The notes beneath the pieces are model-generated. The model had not been told where the DNA came from, did not search any database, and saw only the letters and a list, made by a program, of their open reading frames with translations. A stretch of DNA of 64,000 nucleotides from Paraoerskovia marina DSM 21750 (lineage in GTDB: Bacteria > Actinomycetota > Actinomycetes > Actinomycetales > Cellulomonadaceae): contig NZ_JNIY01000009.1 of assembly GCF_000701465.1 (NCBI RefSeq), forward strand, positions 85,945 to 149,944. The letters run 5' to 3'. Each line of letters starts with the position of its first letter. The stretch's first letter is position 1. This document shows positions 1 to 8,717 of the stretch, piece after piece. Position numbers and translations under genes: made by a program.

Positions 1-516
1 CGGGCGGCCGTGACGGAGATGTCGGACGTGTCGCACGCCGAGCTGCCGGAACGTGCCGCGCCCGAGCATGCGGCCCACGGGGTCTCCGTACCACCACCGG
101 AAGACCGGCACCGGCGTGGTCATGGTGGTCATCACCGTCACACCGCGCAGATGCCCGAGGCGGCCGACGAGCGTGTCGAGCGGCCCGTCGTCGTACGCGA
201 ACCCGGGCACCAGCACCTTGTCGAGGAACCCCTTGAGCCGTGCGGGCAGCGAAGCCCACCACACGGGACTCACGACGACGAGGTGGTCGGCCTCGAGAAT
301 GCGGCGCTGGTAGTCCACGACGCGCGGGTCCGCGGTGGCCTGCCCGCGCCACGCCGCGAGATCCGCCAGACGCATGACGGGGTCGAAGTCGTCGGCGTCG
401 AGGTCGATCACGTCGACGTCGTGCCCGTGCGCGTCGGCTCCCCGGGCGACGGCGTCGGTCAGGGCGCGGGTGAGGCTTCCGGGGTAGGGGTGGTCAACGA
501 CGAGAAGAATCTTCAC
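1..516 (-). CDS. NAD(P)H dehydrogenase (quinone)-like flavodoxin-fold protein, 3' end cut by window
   Basis: The minus strand is open from a GTG at 516 through base 1, so about 172 codons are visible and the C-terminus lies outside the window. The product begins VKILLVVDHPYPGSL and contains VVVSPVWWASLPARLKGFLD, the FMN-loop pattern of the Kef/MdaB/NQO1 flavodoxin-like family. Such soluble enzymes reduce quinones or small electrophiles with NAD(P)H, using FMN or FAD. AAGGAG lies 5 bases upstream of the GTG and supports that start. The gene is divergent from a TetR gene across about 130 bases carrying palindromes, which suggests it is the repressor's target. Family membership is fairly sure; the substrate is unknown. 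Confidence 0.8.
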   Translation of the reverse strand, partial: MKILLVVDHPYPGSLTRALTDAVARGADAHGHDVDVIDLDADDFDPVMRLADLAAWRGQATADPRVVDYQRRILEADHLVVVSPVWWASLPARLKGFLDKVLVPGFAYDDGPLDTLVGRLGHLRGVTVMTTMTTPVPVFRWWYGDPVGRMLGRGTFRQLGVRHVRHLRHGRP

Positions 517-533
517 AGCGGCTCCTTAACAAC

Positions 534-554
534 GTTCAACTGAACAGTGTTCAG
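534..554. promoter_or_regulatory. Overlapping palindromic operators between divergent oxidoreductase and TetR genes
   Basis: Two overlapping inverted repeats lie in the divergent spacer: GTTCAACTGAAC at 534-545 (5-base arms, 2-base spacer) and CTGAACAGTGTTCAG at 540-554 (perfect 7-base arms around one base). Such sites between a TetR gene and a divergent gene are normally bound by the TetR dimer. A TAGGAT at 571-576 could be the -10 element for the TetR gene, so a repressor bound here would block both promoters. The palindromes are seen directly; binding is inferred. Confidence 0.65.
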
Positions 555-643
555 GCTCCTTGATCGTTGCTAGGATGTCAACTGTCCCGATCAGGCGTCC
601 GGCAGGCGCCCACCCGGCACCAGGCAGGCAGCAGAGGAGGGTC

Positions 644-1195
644 ATGGCCGAGAGGCTCGACCGCTCCCGGGTCGCGCGTCGCGCGCTTGAGCTGCTCGAC
701 GACGGTGGTCTCGACGCCCTCACCCTGCGGCGACTCGCGGCGGACCTGGGCGTCAAGGCTCCGGCCCTGCTGTGGCACTTCCGGGACAAGGGCGACCTGC
801 TCGACGAGATGGCCGCCATGATGCTGGCCGACCTCGTGGAGGCAGCGGACTGGACCGACGTCGGCGCGGGCTGGGAGGCCTGCATGCGGGAGTCTGCCGA
901 GACCATGCGGGGCGAGATCGCCCGGCGGCCGGACGGTGCTCGGCTCTTCGCCCGGACCTTTGCCAACCAGGAACTCGGGCGTGCCGCGATCACGCAGCCC
1001 GTGCAGCTTCTCGTCGAGGCCGGGTTCGCCGTCGAGGACTCGGTCCGGGCCTGGCGGACTCTCCTCGGGTTCGTGCTGGGGTTCGTGGTCCAGGAGCAGG
1101 CCGGGGGCTCGGCGGACGCCGACGCGCAGTTCGCCTTCGGTGTCGACGTCGTGGTGGACGGTGTGGCTGCCAGGGTCGACCTCGCCGGCATTTGA
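644..1195 (+). CDS. TetR/AcrR-family transcriptional repressor
   Basis: A 183-residue DNA-binding repressor. Residues about 5-50 form the TetR helix-turn-helix (RVARRALELLDDGGLDALTL, then LAADLGVKAPALLWHFRDKG); the C-terminal two thirds is the helical ligand-binding and dimer domain, similar to the TetR_C class. I chose the ATG at 644 because GAGGAGG lies just upstream; an in-frame ATG at 560 would put the start inside the promoter. It probably controls the divergent flavodoxin-like oxidoreductase through the palindromes at 534-554, released by an electrophile or quinone-like inducer. The inducer is not deducible. The rplU promoter -35 overlaps its stop codon. Confidence 0.85.
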   Translation: MAERLDRSRVARRALELLDDGGLDALTLRRLAADLGVKAPALLWHFRDKGDLLDEMAAMMLADLVEAADWTDVGAGWEACMRESAETMRGEIARRPDGARLFARTFANQELGRAAITQPVQLLVEAGFAVEDSVRAWRTLLGFVLGFVVQEQAGGSADADAQFAFGVDVVVDGVAARVDLAGI

Positions 1196-1220
1196 CCCTG
1201 GGGAGTCTGAACCGTAGTCT
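1192..1220 (+). promoter_or_regulatory. Probable rplU-rpmA promoter
   Basis: TTGACC (1192-1197) and TAGTCT (1215-1220) are separated by exactly 17 bases, a good match to the housekeeping sigma consensus of actinobacteria. The -35 overlaps the TGA stop of the upstream TetR gene. Transcription would begin near 1227 and leave a leader of about 120 nt before rplU, as is common for ribosomal protein operons. I did not find a recognisable autoregulatory structure in that leader. Confidence 0.6.
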
Positions 1221-1346
1221 TGAACGTCGGTGCGTCACGTGCGCGCCGTTCCAGTGTGCCCACGTCTGGTACCGCACTCACATGCCGCGGCATGCACGAG
1301 TCGACAAGCCGGTCCGTCGTGGTGAGCACGCCGCAGATCTAGAGAG

Positions 1347-1667
1347 ATGAGCAGCAACGTGGTGTACGCAGTCGTCAAGGCCGGTGGCCGTCAGGAAAAG
1401 GTGTCCGTCGGGGACATCGTCGTCGTCGATCGCCTGAAGGCGTCCGAGGGCGAGTCGGTCGACCTGCCCGCGCTCCTGCTCGTCGACGGGGAGAAGGTGA
1501 CCACCGACGCCGAGAAGCTCGCGAAGGTCAAGGTCACCGCCGAGGTCGTTCAGGACGAGAAGGGCCCGAAGATCACGATCCTCCGGTACAAGAACAAGAC
1601 GGGCTACCGCCGTCGCCAGGGTCACCGTCAGCAGCTCACCCGCCTGAAGGTCACTGGCATCAAGTGA
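1347..1667 (+). CDS. rplU: 50S ribosomal protein L21
   Basis: A 106-residue protein matching L21 from end to end: [18 protein letters not shown] at the N-terminus and the basic C-terminal [19 protein letters not shown] that contacts 23S rRNA. It is a structural component of the large ribosomal subunit. The ATG at 1347 gives four extra residues (MSSN); a GTG at 1359 would give the more usual [10 protein letters not shown] start, and neither has a strong ribosome binding site. It is followed after 56 bases by rpmA, the universal rplU-rpmA pair, and shares its promoter. Confidence 0.97.
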   Translation: MSSNVVYAVVKAGGRQEKVSVGDIVVVDRLKASEGESVDLPALLLVDGEKVTTDAEKLAKVKVTAEVVQDEKGPKITILRYKNKTGYRRRQGHRQQLTRLKVTGIK

Positions 1668-1723
1668 TCCGGCCCGGGTTCTCCCGGTAGACCGACTCCT
1701 CGTACTGAAAGCAGGTATCTCAG

Positions 1724-1981
1724 ATGGCACACAAGAAGGGCGCGAGCTCCTCGCGCAACGGTCGTGACTCGAACGCTCAGCGTCTGGGCGTCAAGCGCTT
1801 CGGCGGCCAGGTCGTTGGAACGGGCGAGATCATCGTCCGCCAGCGCGGCACGCACTTCCACCCGGGCAACAACGTCGGCCGCGGTGGCGACGACACCCTC
1901 TTCGCTCTCGCCGACGGCGCCGTGCAGTTCGGCACCCGTCGCGGTCGCAAGGTCGTCGACATCGTCGCAGTCGAGGGCTGA
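1724..1981 (+). CDS. rpmA: 50S ribosomal protein L27
   Basis: An 85-residue L27 starting [19 protein letters not shown]. The short N-terminal tail reaches the peptidyl transferase centre. It lacks the Firmicute-type cleaved N-terminal extension, as expected in actinobacteria. GAAAGCAGG lies upstream of the ATG. It is the second gene of the rplU-rpmA operon and is followed by a very strong terminator-like hairpin, so obgE downstream may depend on readthrough or its own promoter. Confidence 0.98.
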   Translation: MAHKKGASSSRNGRDSNAQRLGVKRFGGQVVGTGEIIVRQRGTHFHPGNNVGRGGDDTLFALADGAVQFGTRRGRKVVDIVAVEG

Positions 1982-1998
1982 TCAGCCCTCAGGCTGAG

Positions 1999-2048
1999 AA
2001 ACACCTCTCGGGAGGGGCGCACCTGACGGGTGCGCCCCTCCCGTGTTT
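1999..2048 (+). terminator. Strong hairpin terminator after rpmA
   Basis: A perfect 15-base stem (CGGGAGGGGCGCACC at 2009-2023 with its complement at 2029-2043) closes on a 5-base loop. Outside it AAACAC (1999-2004) can pair with GTGTTT. The T-run is short (TTTCGTCT), as usual in high-GC terminators. It lies 18 bases after the rpmA stop and 47 bases before obgE. Confidence 0.8.
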
Positions 2049-2094
2049 CGTCTCACCACTTCCTGGGTCCGCGCGACCCTGAGAGGATCTCCTC

Positions 2095-3618
2095 ATGGCA
2101 GCATCATTCGTCGACCGTGTCGTCCTGCATGCCGCGGGCGGTGACGGAGGCAATGGCTGCGCCTCGATCCGCCGCGAGAAGTTCAAGCCGCTGGCGGGCC
2201 CCGACGGCGGCAACGGTGGTGACGGCGGAACGGTCCGTCTCGTCGTCGACCCGCAGGTCACGACCCTCCTCGACTACCACCACGCCCCGCACCGCGACGC
2301 TCCGAGCGGCTCCCAGGGGATGGGAGACAACCGGCACGGTGCGGCCGGCGGCGACCTCGTGCTCCCGGTCCCGGACGGCACCGTCGTCAAGGACACCGAC
2401 GGGACCGTGCTCGCCGACCTCGTCGGAGCGGGCACCGAGTTCATCGTCGCCGAGGGTGGGCGTGGTGGTCTCGGGAACGCGGCCCTCTCGTCGCAGCGGC
2501 GCAAGGCACCGGGTTTCGCCCTGCTGGGCGAGCCGGGTGACGCCGCGGACATCGTGCTCGAGCTCAAGTCGCTCGCCGACGTCGCGCTCGTGGGCTACCC
2601 GAGTGCCGGCAAGTCCTCGCTCGTGGCGGCGATCTCGGCCGCACGGCCCAAGATCGCCGACTACCCCTTCACCACCCTGGTGCCGAACCTCGGTGTGGTG
2701 CAGGCCGGGGAGACCCGCTTCACCGTCGCGGACGTCCCCGGACTGATCCCCGGTGCGAGCCAGGGCAAGGGTCTGGGTCTCGAGTTCCTCCGGCACATCG
2801 AGCGCACCGCCGTGATCGTCCACGTGCTCGACTGCGCGACGCTCGAGCCCGGGCGTGACCCGGTGAGCGACCTCGACACGCTCGAGGAGGAGCTCGCCAC
2901 CTACGCGCAGGACCTGGAGATCGAGGGCGGGCGCGTGCCCATCGCGGACCGGCCCCGCCTCGTCGTCCTGAACAAGATCGACGTGCCCGAGGCGCGTGAG
3001 CTCGCCGACCTCGTCCGCCCGGACCTCGAGGCGCGAGGTCTGCGCGTCCTCGAGATCTCGACGGCGAGCCACGAAGGGCTGCGTCAGCTGACCTTCGACC
3101 TGGCCAAGGTGGTCCGCCATGCCCGCGCCTCCGCCCCGGCACCGGAGGCGACACGCACGGTGATCCGGCCGAAGGCGGTCGACGAGTCCGGGTTCACCGT
3201 CAAGCGGATGGAGCAGGCGGGGGAGCCGTACTTCTGGGTCCGCGGGCGCAAGGTCGAGCGCTGGGTCCGCCAGACGGACTTCTCGAACGACGAGGCCGTG
3301 GGCTACCTCGCGGACAGGCTCGACCGCGCGGGGGTCGAGGACGGTCTGTTCAAGGCCGGCGCGGTCGCCGGCGACGAGGTCCGGATCGGACCCGAGCAGA
3401 ACCAGGTGATCTTCGACTGGGAGCCGACCATGCACGCGGGGGCCGAGCTGCTGACGGGCCCGCGCGGCACGGACCTGCGGATCGACGAGTCAAACCGCCC
3501 CACGCGCAAGGACAAGCGCCGCGAGTACACCGAGCGGATGGACGCGAAGACCGAGGCTCGGCAGGAGCTCTGGACCGAGCGCGAGGCCGGCCAGTGGACG
3601 GATCCGAACGAGGACTGA
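2095..3618 (+). CDS. obgE: Obg-family GTPase ObgE/CgtA
   Basis: A 507-residue GTPase acting in late 50S assembly and stress or growth control. Residues 1-158 are the glycine-rich Obg fold ([19 protein letters not shown]). Residues about 160-340 are the G domain with the P-loop GYPSAGKSS (167-175), switch [11 protein letters not shown], and NKID (293-296). A C-terminal OCT domain follows (about 345-430), then a charged tail rich in Lys, Arg and Glu. The P-loop Tyr-Pro-Ser variant is characteristic of Obg. It sits after rplU-rpmA, the usual position, and ends before a bidirectional-looking terminator. Confidence 0.97.
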   Translation: MAASFVDRVVLHAAGGDGGNGCASIRREKFKPLAGPDGGNGGDGGTVRLVVDPQVTTLLDYHHAPHRDAPSGSQGMGDNRHGAAGGDLVLPVPDGTVVKDTDGTVLADLVGAGTEFIVAEGGRGGLGNAALSSQRRKAPGFALLGEPGDAADIVLELKSLADVALVGYPSAGKSSLVAAISAARPKIADYPFTTLVPNLGVVQAGETRFTVADVPGLIPGASQGKGLGLEFLRHIERTAVIVHVLDCATLEPGRDPVSDLDTLEEELATYAQDLEIEGGRVPIADRPRLVVLNKIDVPEARELADLVRPDLEARGLRVLEISTASHEGLRQLTFDLAKVVRHARASAPAPEATRTVIRPKAVDESGFTVKRMEQAGEPYFWVRGRKVERWVRQTDFSNDEAVGYLADRLDRAGVEDGLFKAGAVAGDEVRIGPEQNQVIFDWEPTMHAGAELLTGPRGTDLRIDESNRPTRKDKRREYTERMDAKTEARQELWTEREAGQWTDPNED

Positions 3619-3631
3619 GCACCGGTGCCGT

Positions 3632-3673
3632 CGCGCCGGGCAGCCGTGAGTATCCTCACGTCTGCCCGGCGCG
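3632..3673. terminator. Hairpin terminator between obgE and proB
   Basis: CGCGCCGGGCAG (3632-3643) pairs perfectly with CTGCCCGGCGCG (3662-3673). Inside, CGTGAG pairs with CTCACG around a TATC loop, with one C/T mismatch between the two stems. It separates the ribosome-related genes from the proline genes. Confidence 0.7.
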
Positions 3674-3727
3674 TCGCGCTCTCGGCGTGTCACGTCGTGA
3701 AATCTGACAGGTCTGAGGGCGACTTGG

Positions 3728-4873
3728 GTGGATGATGGTGCGGTGACTCTCGCAGACAGATCCCACATGCCCGACGCCGAGCGCGTCGTGATCAAGATCG
3801 GCTCGTCGTCGCTCACCGGCCCCGACGGCCGGCTCGACGTCCAGGCGGTGAGAGCTCTCGTCGACGTCATCGCGGCCCGACACCTTGCAGGTGGTCAGGT
3901 CGTGCTCGTCACGTCAGGCTCCGTCGCCGCTGGCATCGACCCGCTCGGCCTTGCATCCCGACCACGCGACCTCGCGACCGCCCAGGCGGCCGCCTCCGTG
4001 GGGCAGGGAATGCTCATCGCCCGCTACTCCGAGGCGTTCGCGGCCCACGGCCTGCGTTCGGCGCAGGTGCTTCTCACCGCAGAAGACACGGTGCGCCGTG
4101 GCCACTACCGCAACGCCCAACGTTCGCTCGAGCGCCTGCTCGAGCTCGGCGTCGTCCCGATCGTGAACGAGAACGACGCCGTGGCCACCAACGAGATCCG
4201 GTTCGGGGACAACGACCGGCTCGCCGCGCTCGTCTCTCACCTGGTCCGCGCCGACGCCATGATCCTGCTCACCGACGTCGACGGACTCTACGACGGCCCT
4301 CCCGACCGCCCCGGCACGTCGCAGATCAGCGTCGTGAACTCTCCCCAGGAGATCGAGCACATCGACATCGGGGGCACCGGAAGTGCCGTCGGCACCGGTG
4401 GCATGGTGACGAAGATCGCCGCCATGTCGATCGCCACGACCTCGGGAATCCCGACCATCCTGACGAAGGCGACGAACGTCGCCGGCGCGCTGGCCGGTGA
4501 GCAGGTCGGCACGTGGTTCGCCGTGACCGGCAAGCGCACCACCCGTCGGCGTCTCTGGCTGGGGCACGCCGCACGCGTGCGCGGTCGCCTCGTCCTCGAC
4601 GACGGCGCGGTCCAGGCGATCAAGCGCGGGGGAGCGTCGCTCCTTCCCGCCGGGATCACCGACGTGAAGGGCGAGTTCGACGCGGGGGACCCGGTCGAGC
4701 TCGTGGACCCCGCCGGTGGCGTGGTGGCGCGCGGACTGGTCGCCTTCGACTCGACAGAGCTGCCCGAGCTGATCGGCCGTTCGACGCACTGGCTGCGTGA
4801 GCGCCTCGGTGAGGGGTACGACCGCGAGGTGGTCCACCGAGACGACCTCGTGCTTGCGCGCGTCCGCCTCTGA
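3728..4873 (+). CDS. proB: Glutamate 5-kinase
   Basis: A 381-residue enzyme for the first step of proline synthesis (L-glutamate plus ATP to gamma-glutamyl phosphate). The amino-acid-kinase domain covers about residues 18-270 (VVIKIGSSSLTG, VTSGSVAAG, NENDAVATNEIRFGDNDRLA, GTGGMVTKI). A C-terminal PUA domain follows from about 290 to 365. The GTG at 3728 is preferred because TGAGGG lies 8 bases upstream; a downstream ATG at 3767 has none. It is followed by proA after 60 bases containing a hairpin. Feedback inhibition by proline is typical of the family. Confidence 0.95.
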   Translation: MDDGAVTLADRSHMPDAERVVIKIGSSSLTGPDGRLDVQAVRALVDVIAARHLAGGQVVLVTSGSVAAGIDPLGLASRPRDLATAQAAASVGQGMLIARYSEAFAAHGLRSAQVLLTAEDTVRRGHYRNAQRSLERLLELGVVPIVNENDAVATNEIRFGDNDRLAALVSHLVRADAMILLTDVDGLYDGPPDRPGTSQISVVNSPQEIEHIDIGGTGSAVGTGGMVTKIAAMSIATTSGIPTILTKATNVAGALAGEQVGTWFAVTGKRTTRRRLWLGHAARVRGRLVLDDGAVQAIKRGGASLLPAGITDVKGEFDAGDPVELVDPAGGVVARGLVAFDSTELPELIGRSTHWLRERLGEGYDREVVHRDDLVLARVRL

Positions 4874-4899
4874 CGGCGTTCCGACCGACGGAACGCCGT
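4873..4899. terminator. Hairpin in the proB-proA spacer
   Basis: ACGGCGTTCC (4873-4882) pairs perfectly with GGAACGCCGT (4890-4899) around a 7-base loop, starting at the proB stop codon. There is no T-run after it. It may be a weak terminator or attenuator reducing proA relative to proB, or an mRNA-stabilising element. The role is inferred. Confidence 0.45.
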
Positions 4900-4933
4900 G
4901 ACGTCGGCGGGGTGGGGCACGTACCCTCGAAGC

Positions 4934-6274
4934 ATGACTTCGTTGGACACGACCGCCCGCCCCGCCGACAGCACCACCGCCCAGGCCCCCGGCCAGGGTG
5001 CTGTGCCACAGGATGTCCGCGCCGGCGTCGAGGCCATCGCCCGACGCGCGCAGGTCGCCTCTCGCTCGCTCGCGACCGCGACCCGAGCCACGAAGGACTC
5101 CGCACTCCTCGCCCTCGCGGATGCGCTCGACGCGTCCGCCGAGCGGATCGTCGAGGCGAACGCCGAGGACCTGGAGCGTGGCCGCTCCAACAACATGAGC
5201 GAAGGTCTGCTGGACCGGCTCGCCCTGACGACCGAGCGTGTCGGCGCCATTGCCTCCGCCCTGCGCGACCTCGCCGCGCTGCCCGACCCCGTGGGCGAGA
5301 TCGTCCGCGGCTCCACCCTCCCGAACGGCCTGCGCCTTCGCCAGGTCCGCGTCCCGATGGGCGTCGTCGGCATGATCTACGAGGCACGGCCGAACGTGAC
5401 CGTGGACGCCGCCGGCCTCGCGCTGAAGTCGGGCAACGCCGTCATCCTGCGCGGAGGCTCGGCCGCCGCCAGCTCGAACGCCGTGATCGTCGAGGTCCTC
5501 GGCGAGGCGCTGGAGGCGCAGGGCCTGCCCGCCGACCTCGTCCAGTCGATCGACGCGTACGGCCGTCCCGGGGGCGTCGCGTTGATGCACGCGCGCGGTC
5601 TCGTGGACGTCCTCGTGCCCCGCGGCGGCGCGAGCCTGATCCAGACCGTTGTGACCGAGTCGACCGTGCCCGTCATCGAGACCGGCGTGGGCAACTGCCA
5701 CGTCTTCGTCGACGAGTCGGCCGACGTCGCGACGGCCCTGCCGATCGTCCTCAACTCCAAGACGCACCGCGTCGGTGTCTGCAACGCCGCGGAGACGCTC
5801 CTCGTCCACGCGGGTGCCGCGGAGGACTTCCTGCCCGCCGCTCTCGACGCCCTCGACGCGTCCGGCGTGGTGATCCACGGCGACGCACGCGTGCAGGAGC
5901 TGGCGCCTGACGAGGTCACCGTCATCCCGGCGACCGACGAGGACTGGGGCAAGGAGTACCTCGCCCTCGAGATGGCGGTGCGGGTCGTCGACGACATCGA
6001 CGCCGCGATCGAGCACGTCCGCACCTGGACGTCCGGACACACCGAGGCGATCGTCACGCGCGACGTGACGTCGTCGGAGCGTTTCATCGCCGACGTCGAC
6101 GCCGCCGCCGTGATCGTCAACGCGAGCACGCGGTTCACCGACGGTGCCGAGTTCGGACTCGGTGCCGAGATCGGCATCTCGACGCAGAAGCTCCACGCGC
6201 GAGGACCCATGGGGCTCGCGGAGCTCACGACCACCAAGTGGATCGTGACGGGGGACGGCCACGTCCGTCCGTAG
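4934..6274 (+). CDS. proA: Glutamate-5-semialdehyde dehydrogenase (gamma-glutamyl phosphate reductase)
   Basis: A 446-residue NADPH-dependent reductase for the second step of proline synthesis. Family landmarks are [31 protein letters not shown], and the catalytic cysteine in [15 protein letters not shown]. The C-terminal [18 protein letters not shown] is diagnostic. I chose the ATG at 4934; the frame is open upstream to a GTG at 4898, but that codon lies in the proB-proA hairpin and would add an atypical 12-residue extension. The alanine/threonine-rich N-terminus is slightly longer than in Gram-negative homologues. A strong terminator follows 6 bases after the stop. Confidence 0.96.
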   Translation: MTSLDTTARPADSTTAQAPGQGAVPQDVRAGVEAIARRAQVASRSLATATRATKDSALLALADALDASAERIVEANAEDLERGRSNNMSEGLLDRLALTTERVGAIASALRDLAALPDPVGEIVRGSTLPNGLRLRQVRVPMGVVGMIYEARPNVTVDAAGLALKSGNAVILRGGSAAASSNAVIVEVLGEALEAQGLPADLVQSIDAYGRPGGVALMHARGLVDVLVPRGGASLIQTVVTESTVPVIETGVGNCHVFVDESADVATALPIVLNSKTHRVGVCNAAETLLVHAGAAEDFLPAALDALDASGVVIHGDARVQELAPDEVTVIPATDEDWGKEYLALEMAVRVVDDIDAAIEHVRTWTSGHTEAIVTRDVTSSERFIADVDAAAVIVNASTRFTDGAEFGLGAEIGISTQKLHARGPMGLAELTTTKWIVTGDGHVRP

Positions 6275-6280
6275 GCCGGG

Positions 6281-6308
6281 GTCTCTCACGACGACCGTCG
6301 TGAGAGAC
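6281..6308. terminator. Hairpin terminator after proA
   Basis: GTCTCTCACGAC (6281-6292) and GTCGTGAGAGAC (6297-6308) form a perfect 12-base stem with a GACC loop. TAAAGT at 6309-6314 immediately after fits the TAnnnT -10 pattern and might start transcription of the small membrane-protein gene and nadD. Confidence 0.7.
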
Positions 6309-6367
6309 TAAAGTCCCTCCGGGCCCGATCGGGTCCGGTACAGATCGAACACTCCATGGAGGACACC

Positions 6368-6523
6368 GTGGTTGCTGCCGCTCTCGTCATTGCCCAGGAA
6401 GGCGCAGAGGCCGTCAACGAGCTCCCGATCTCGCCGATCATGTTCGGTGTGCTCGGGTTCACCGCGCTCGTCTCGCTGCTGCTGGTGACGTACGCGTTCC
6501 GCAGCGTCGGCACACGCCACTGA
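6368..6523 (+). CDS. Small single-pass membrane protein, 51 residues
   Basis: A short reading frame in the proA-nadD gap. From the GTG at 6368 it encodes [20 protein letters not shown], a hydrophobic segment at about residues 24-44, and a basic tail FRSVGTRH, so one membrane helix is likely with a positively charged cytoplasmic end. GGAGG at 6358-6362 is 5 bases upstream of that GTG; an in-frame ATG at 6356 would add four residues but overlap the binding site. It ends 14 bases before nadD and is probably cotranscribed with it. Related tiny membrane proteins occur at this place in actinobacteria. The function is unknown. Confidence 0.7.
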   Translation: MVAAALVIAQEGAEAVNELPISPIMFGVLGFTALVSLLLVTYAFRSVGTRH

Positions 6524-6537
6524 CCTTCCCGGCCCCC

Positions 6538-7140
6538 ATGGAGCGCAGGCCACGCATCGGTGTCATGGGTGGGACGTTCGACCCGATCCACCACGGTCAC
6601 CTGGTCGCGGCGAGCGAGGCCGCTGCGCACTTCGACCTCGACGAGGTCGTGTTCGTGCCGACCGGCAGTCCGACGTTCAAGCAGGACCGTGACGTCACGG
6701 ACGCCGAGCACCGGTATCTGATGACGGTGATCGCGACGGCGTCGAACCCCCGGTTCACGGTCAGTCGGGTCGACGTCGATCGGCAGGGCTTGACGTACAC
6801 CGTGGACACGCTGCGTGATCTGCGTGCGCTGCGTCCCGATGCGGAGTTCTTCTTCATCACGGGCGCGGACGCCGTCGCACAGATCCTGGCCTGGAAGGAT
6901 GCGTCCGAGCTCTGGGGGATGGCACACTTCGTGGCTGTGACCCGTCCGGGGCATCCTCTCGACCTCGAGGGGATCCCCGCGGACGTCGTCACGAGCGTCG
7001 AGGTTCCGGCACTGTCCATCTCGTCGACGGACTGCCGCGAGCGTGTCGCTGCGGGTCACCCCGTGTGGTATCTCGTCCCCGACGGGGTCGTCCAGTACAT
7101 CGCGAAATATGGCTTGTATCGAGGTTTGAACGATGAATGA
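6538..7140 (+). CDS. nadD: Nicotinate-nucleotide adenylyltransferase
   Basis: A 200-residue nucleotidyltransferase that makes nicotinic acid adenine dinucleotide from NaMN and [18 protein letters not shown] at residues 8-22 holds the HxGH catalytic signature, and [12 protein letters not shown] holds the C-terminal ISSTxxR ATP-binding motif. Length and motifs are standard for NadD. No good ribosome binding site precedes the ATG at 6538, so it may be coupled to the small upstream gene. The downstream gene overlaps its end by 8 bases. Confidence 0.95.
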   Translation: MERRPRIGVMGGTFDPIHHGHLVAASEAAAHFDLDEVVFVPTGSPTFKQDRDVTDAEHRYLMTVIATASNPRFTVSRVDVDRQGLTYTVDTLRDLRALRPDAEFFFITGADAVAQILAWKDASELWGMAHFVAVTRPGHPLDLEGIPADVVTSVEVPALSISSTDCRERVAAGHPVWYLVPDGVVQYIAKYGLYRGLNDE

Positions 7141-8266
7141 TCGGCCCGGAGAGCCGGTGCGTCCGCTGACGCGCCGCGAGATCCGCGAACGGGAGCGCGC
7201 TGCTGCGGCTGCCGCAGAGGGTGCTGCGCCCGCCCCGAGCTCGACGCCGTCGCGCGGGCCGACCCCCGTCGGCCCGCAGCCCGTGGCCCCGCGTGAGTCC
7301 CGGGCGACCCCGCCCGCAGCGTCGAGCACCTACTCGGCACCGTCCCGGCGCTCGTTGCGCGAGCCGGAGTCCGCGGCGACGCCCGCTCCGTCGCGCGGGG
7401 TTCGCCCCCCGGCCTCGACGGCCGGCACACGTCGCCTCGACGAGAGGGGGCACCTGACGCCCGTGCAGGCGACCGGTGAGCAGGTTGTCCGTCCGCAGCC
7501 GACCGGCGCGACCCGTGCGCCCGCGTCATGGGACTCCACACCGGCCCCACGACCGTCGTCCTCGACGCGACCGGCCTGGCAGTCCGTCCCGACCCCGCCG
7601 CCCTCCGCGCAGTCGGCGCCGGCCGCGCCGCCGAGCGCCCCGTCGGCACCGGCACCCACGCCCTCACCGGCACCGCAGTCCGTGCCCCAGTCCGCGCCCG
7701 GGAGGCGTGCCTCGACGGGCGTCCGGCCCGGCGCTGCCGTGCAGAGCGACGCGACGGCCTATCAGCAGCCCGTGGGGTCGACGCAGGTCTTCGGGGCAAC
7801 GCCGCCGGCACCGGCATCGACCCCCGCGGAGCCTTCCGCCGGGCAGGCACCCGCGGCCCCCGCGCCCTCCCTGCCCTGGGGTTCCGGCGCTCCGGCGAGC
7901 TCGCCGACGCAGGGTGCTGCGGCCCCCTCGCTGCCGACTGCTCCGCCGTCCGTCGCCCCGCCCGCCGACGACTCCGACCTGCCGTGGGCGACGACCTCGA
8001 CGGAGGCGAGCGCTCCGGCCTCGATCCCCGCGTCCCACCGCCCCGCCCCGGCACGCGACCTCGACGACGAGGACGACTGGGACGAGGACGAGCCCCAGTA
8101 CTCGTACACGTGGCTTCACTACCTCATCCTCGTCGCCGTCGCCTTCGTGCTCGGGCTCCTCATCTGGGAGCTGGTGCTTCGTCCCGACGAGCCCGCGGCG
8201 GCCCTGAACGCCGGAGATCTCCTCCGGACCCTGGCGACCGGCGCCGTCGGCCCGCCATCCGCCTGA
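7133..8266 (+). CDS. Pro/Ala/Ser-rich protein with one C-terminal membrane helix
   Basis: A 377-residue protein of unknown function. The start ([18 protein letters not shown]) is a basic/acidic helix seen at the N-terminus of several actinobacterial membrane proteins. Residues about 25-300 are low-complexity, dominated by Pro, Ala, Ser and Thr and presumably disordered. An acidic stretch ([12 protein letters not shown], about 307-318) precedes one hydrophobic segment at about 329-349. The topology looks like a long cytoplasmic disordered region anchored near the C-terminus. It overlaps nadD by 8 bases and is followed by rsfS after 16, so it sits inside this housekeeping operon. Confidence 0.75.
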   Translation: MNDRPGEPVRPLTRREIRERERAAAAAAEGAAPAPSSTPSRGPTPVGPQPVAPRESRATPPAASSTYSAPSRRSLREPESAATPAPSRGVRPPASTAGTRRLDERGHLTPVQATGEQVVRPQPTGATRAPASWDSTPAPRPSSSTRPAWQSVPTPPPSAQSAPAAPPSAPSAPAPTPSPAPQSVPQSAPGRRASTGVRPGAAVQSDATAYQQPVGSTQVFGATPPAPASTPAEPSAGQAPAAPAPSLPWGSGAPASSPTQGAAAPSLPTAPPSVAPPADDSDLPWATTSTEASAPASIPASHRPAPARDLDDEDDWDEDEPQYSYTWLHYLILVAVAFVLGLLIWELVLRPDEPAAALNAGDLLRTLATGAVGPPSA

Positions 8267-8282
8267 CTGAGAGGAAGCCGCC

Positions 8283-8717
8283 GTGACTGCAACCGATCGC
8301 GCTGTCGAGCTCGCCATCATCGCCGCACGTGCGGCGTCCGACCGCAAGGCCGCCGAGATCATCGCCCTGGACGTGAGCGACCAGCTCGTCCTGACCGACG
8401 TGTTCCTGATCGCCTCGGGATCGAGCGAGCGACAGGTCTCCGGCATCGTCGACGCCGTCGAGGAGGCCCTCTTCGCCGTCGGCGCCAAGCCGATCCGCCG
8501 CGAGGGCAAGAGTGCGGCACGGTGGGTGCTCATCGACTTCGGCGACATCGTCGTCCACGTCCAGCACGCTGAGGACCGCGTCTACTACGCGCTCGAGAAG
8601 CTCTGGAAGGACTGCCCGGCGATCGAGCTGCCCGAGGACGCTCGTGGCGGGGACGGCGTCGTGCCTGACGACGACGAGGACGAGGACGCCTGGTTCACCG
8701 GAGCAGCGTCCGAATGA
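8283..8717 (+). CDS. rsfS: Ribosome silencing factor RsfS (Iojap/YbeB)
   Basis: A 144-residue RsfS that binds L14 on the large subunit and blocks subunit joining when nutrients are low. Residues 1-110 match the family: AAEIIALDVSDQLVLTDVFL, SSERQVSGIVDAVEE, and WVLIDFGDIVVHVQHAEDR. The C-terminus adds an acidic tail (DDDEDEDAWF) typical of actinobacterial versions. The GTG at 8283 follows GAGGAAG at a normal distance. Its stop overlaps the next start (ATGA). nadD-rsfS linkage is conserved widely. Confidence 0.95.
   Translation: MTATDRAVELAIIAARAASDRKAAEIIALDVSDQLVLTDVFLIASGSSERQVSGIVDAVEEALFAVGAKPIRREGKSAARWVLIDFGDIVVHVQHAEDRVYYALEKLWKDCPAIELPEDARGGDGVVPDDDEDEDAWFTGAASE

Noticed and set aside
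2104..3435. Long minus-strand open frames opposite obgE, proA, lpdA, the MFS and ABC-F genes
   Set aside because: They mirror the third-position GC bias of the real genes, are Arg/Gly/Asp-rich and show no domain.
4898..4933. GTG 4898 as the proA start
   Set aside because: It lies in the 3' arm of the proB-proA hairpin and adds 12 atypical residues; ATG 4934 gives the normal N-terminus.
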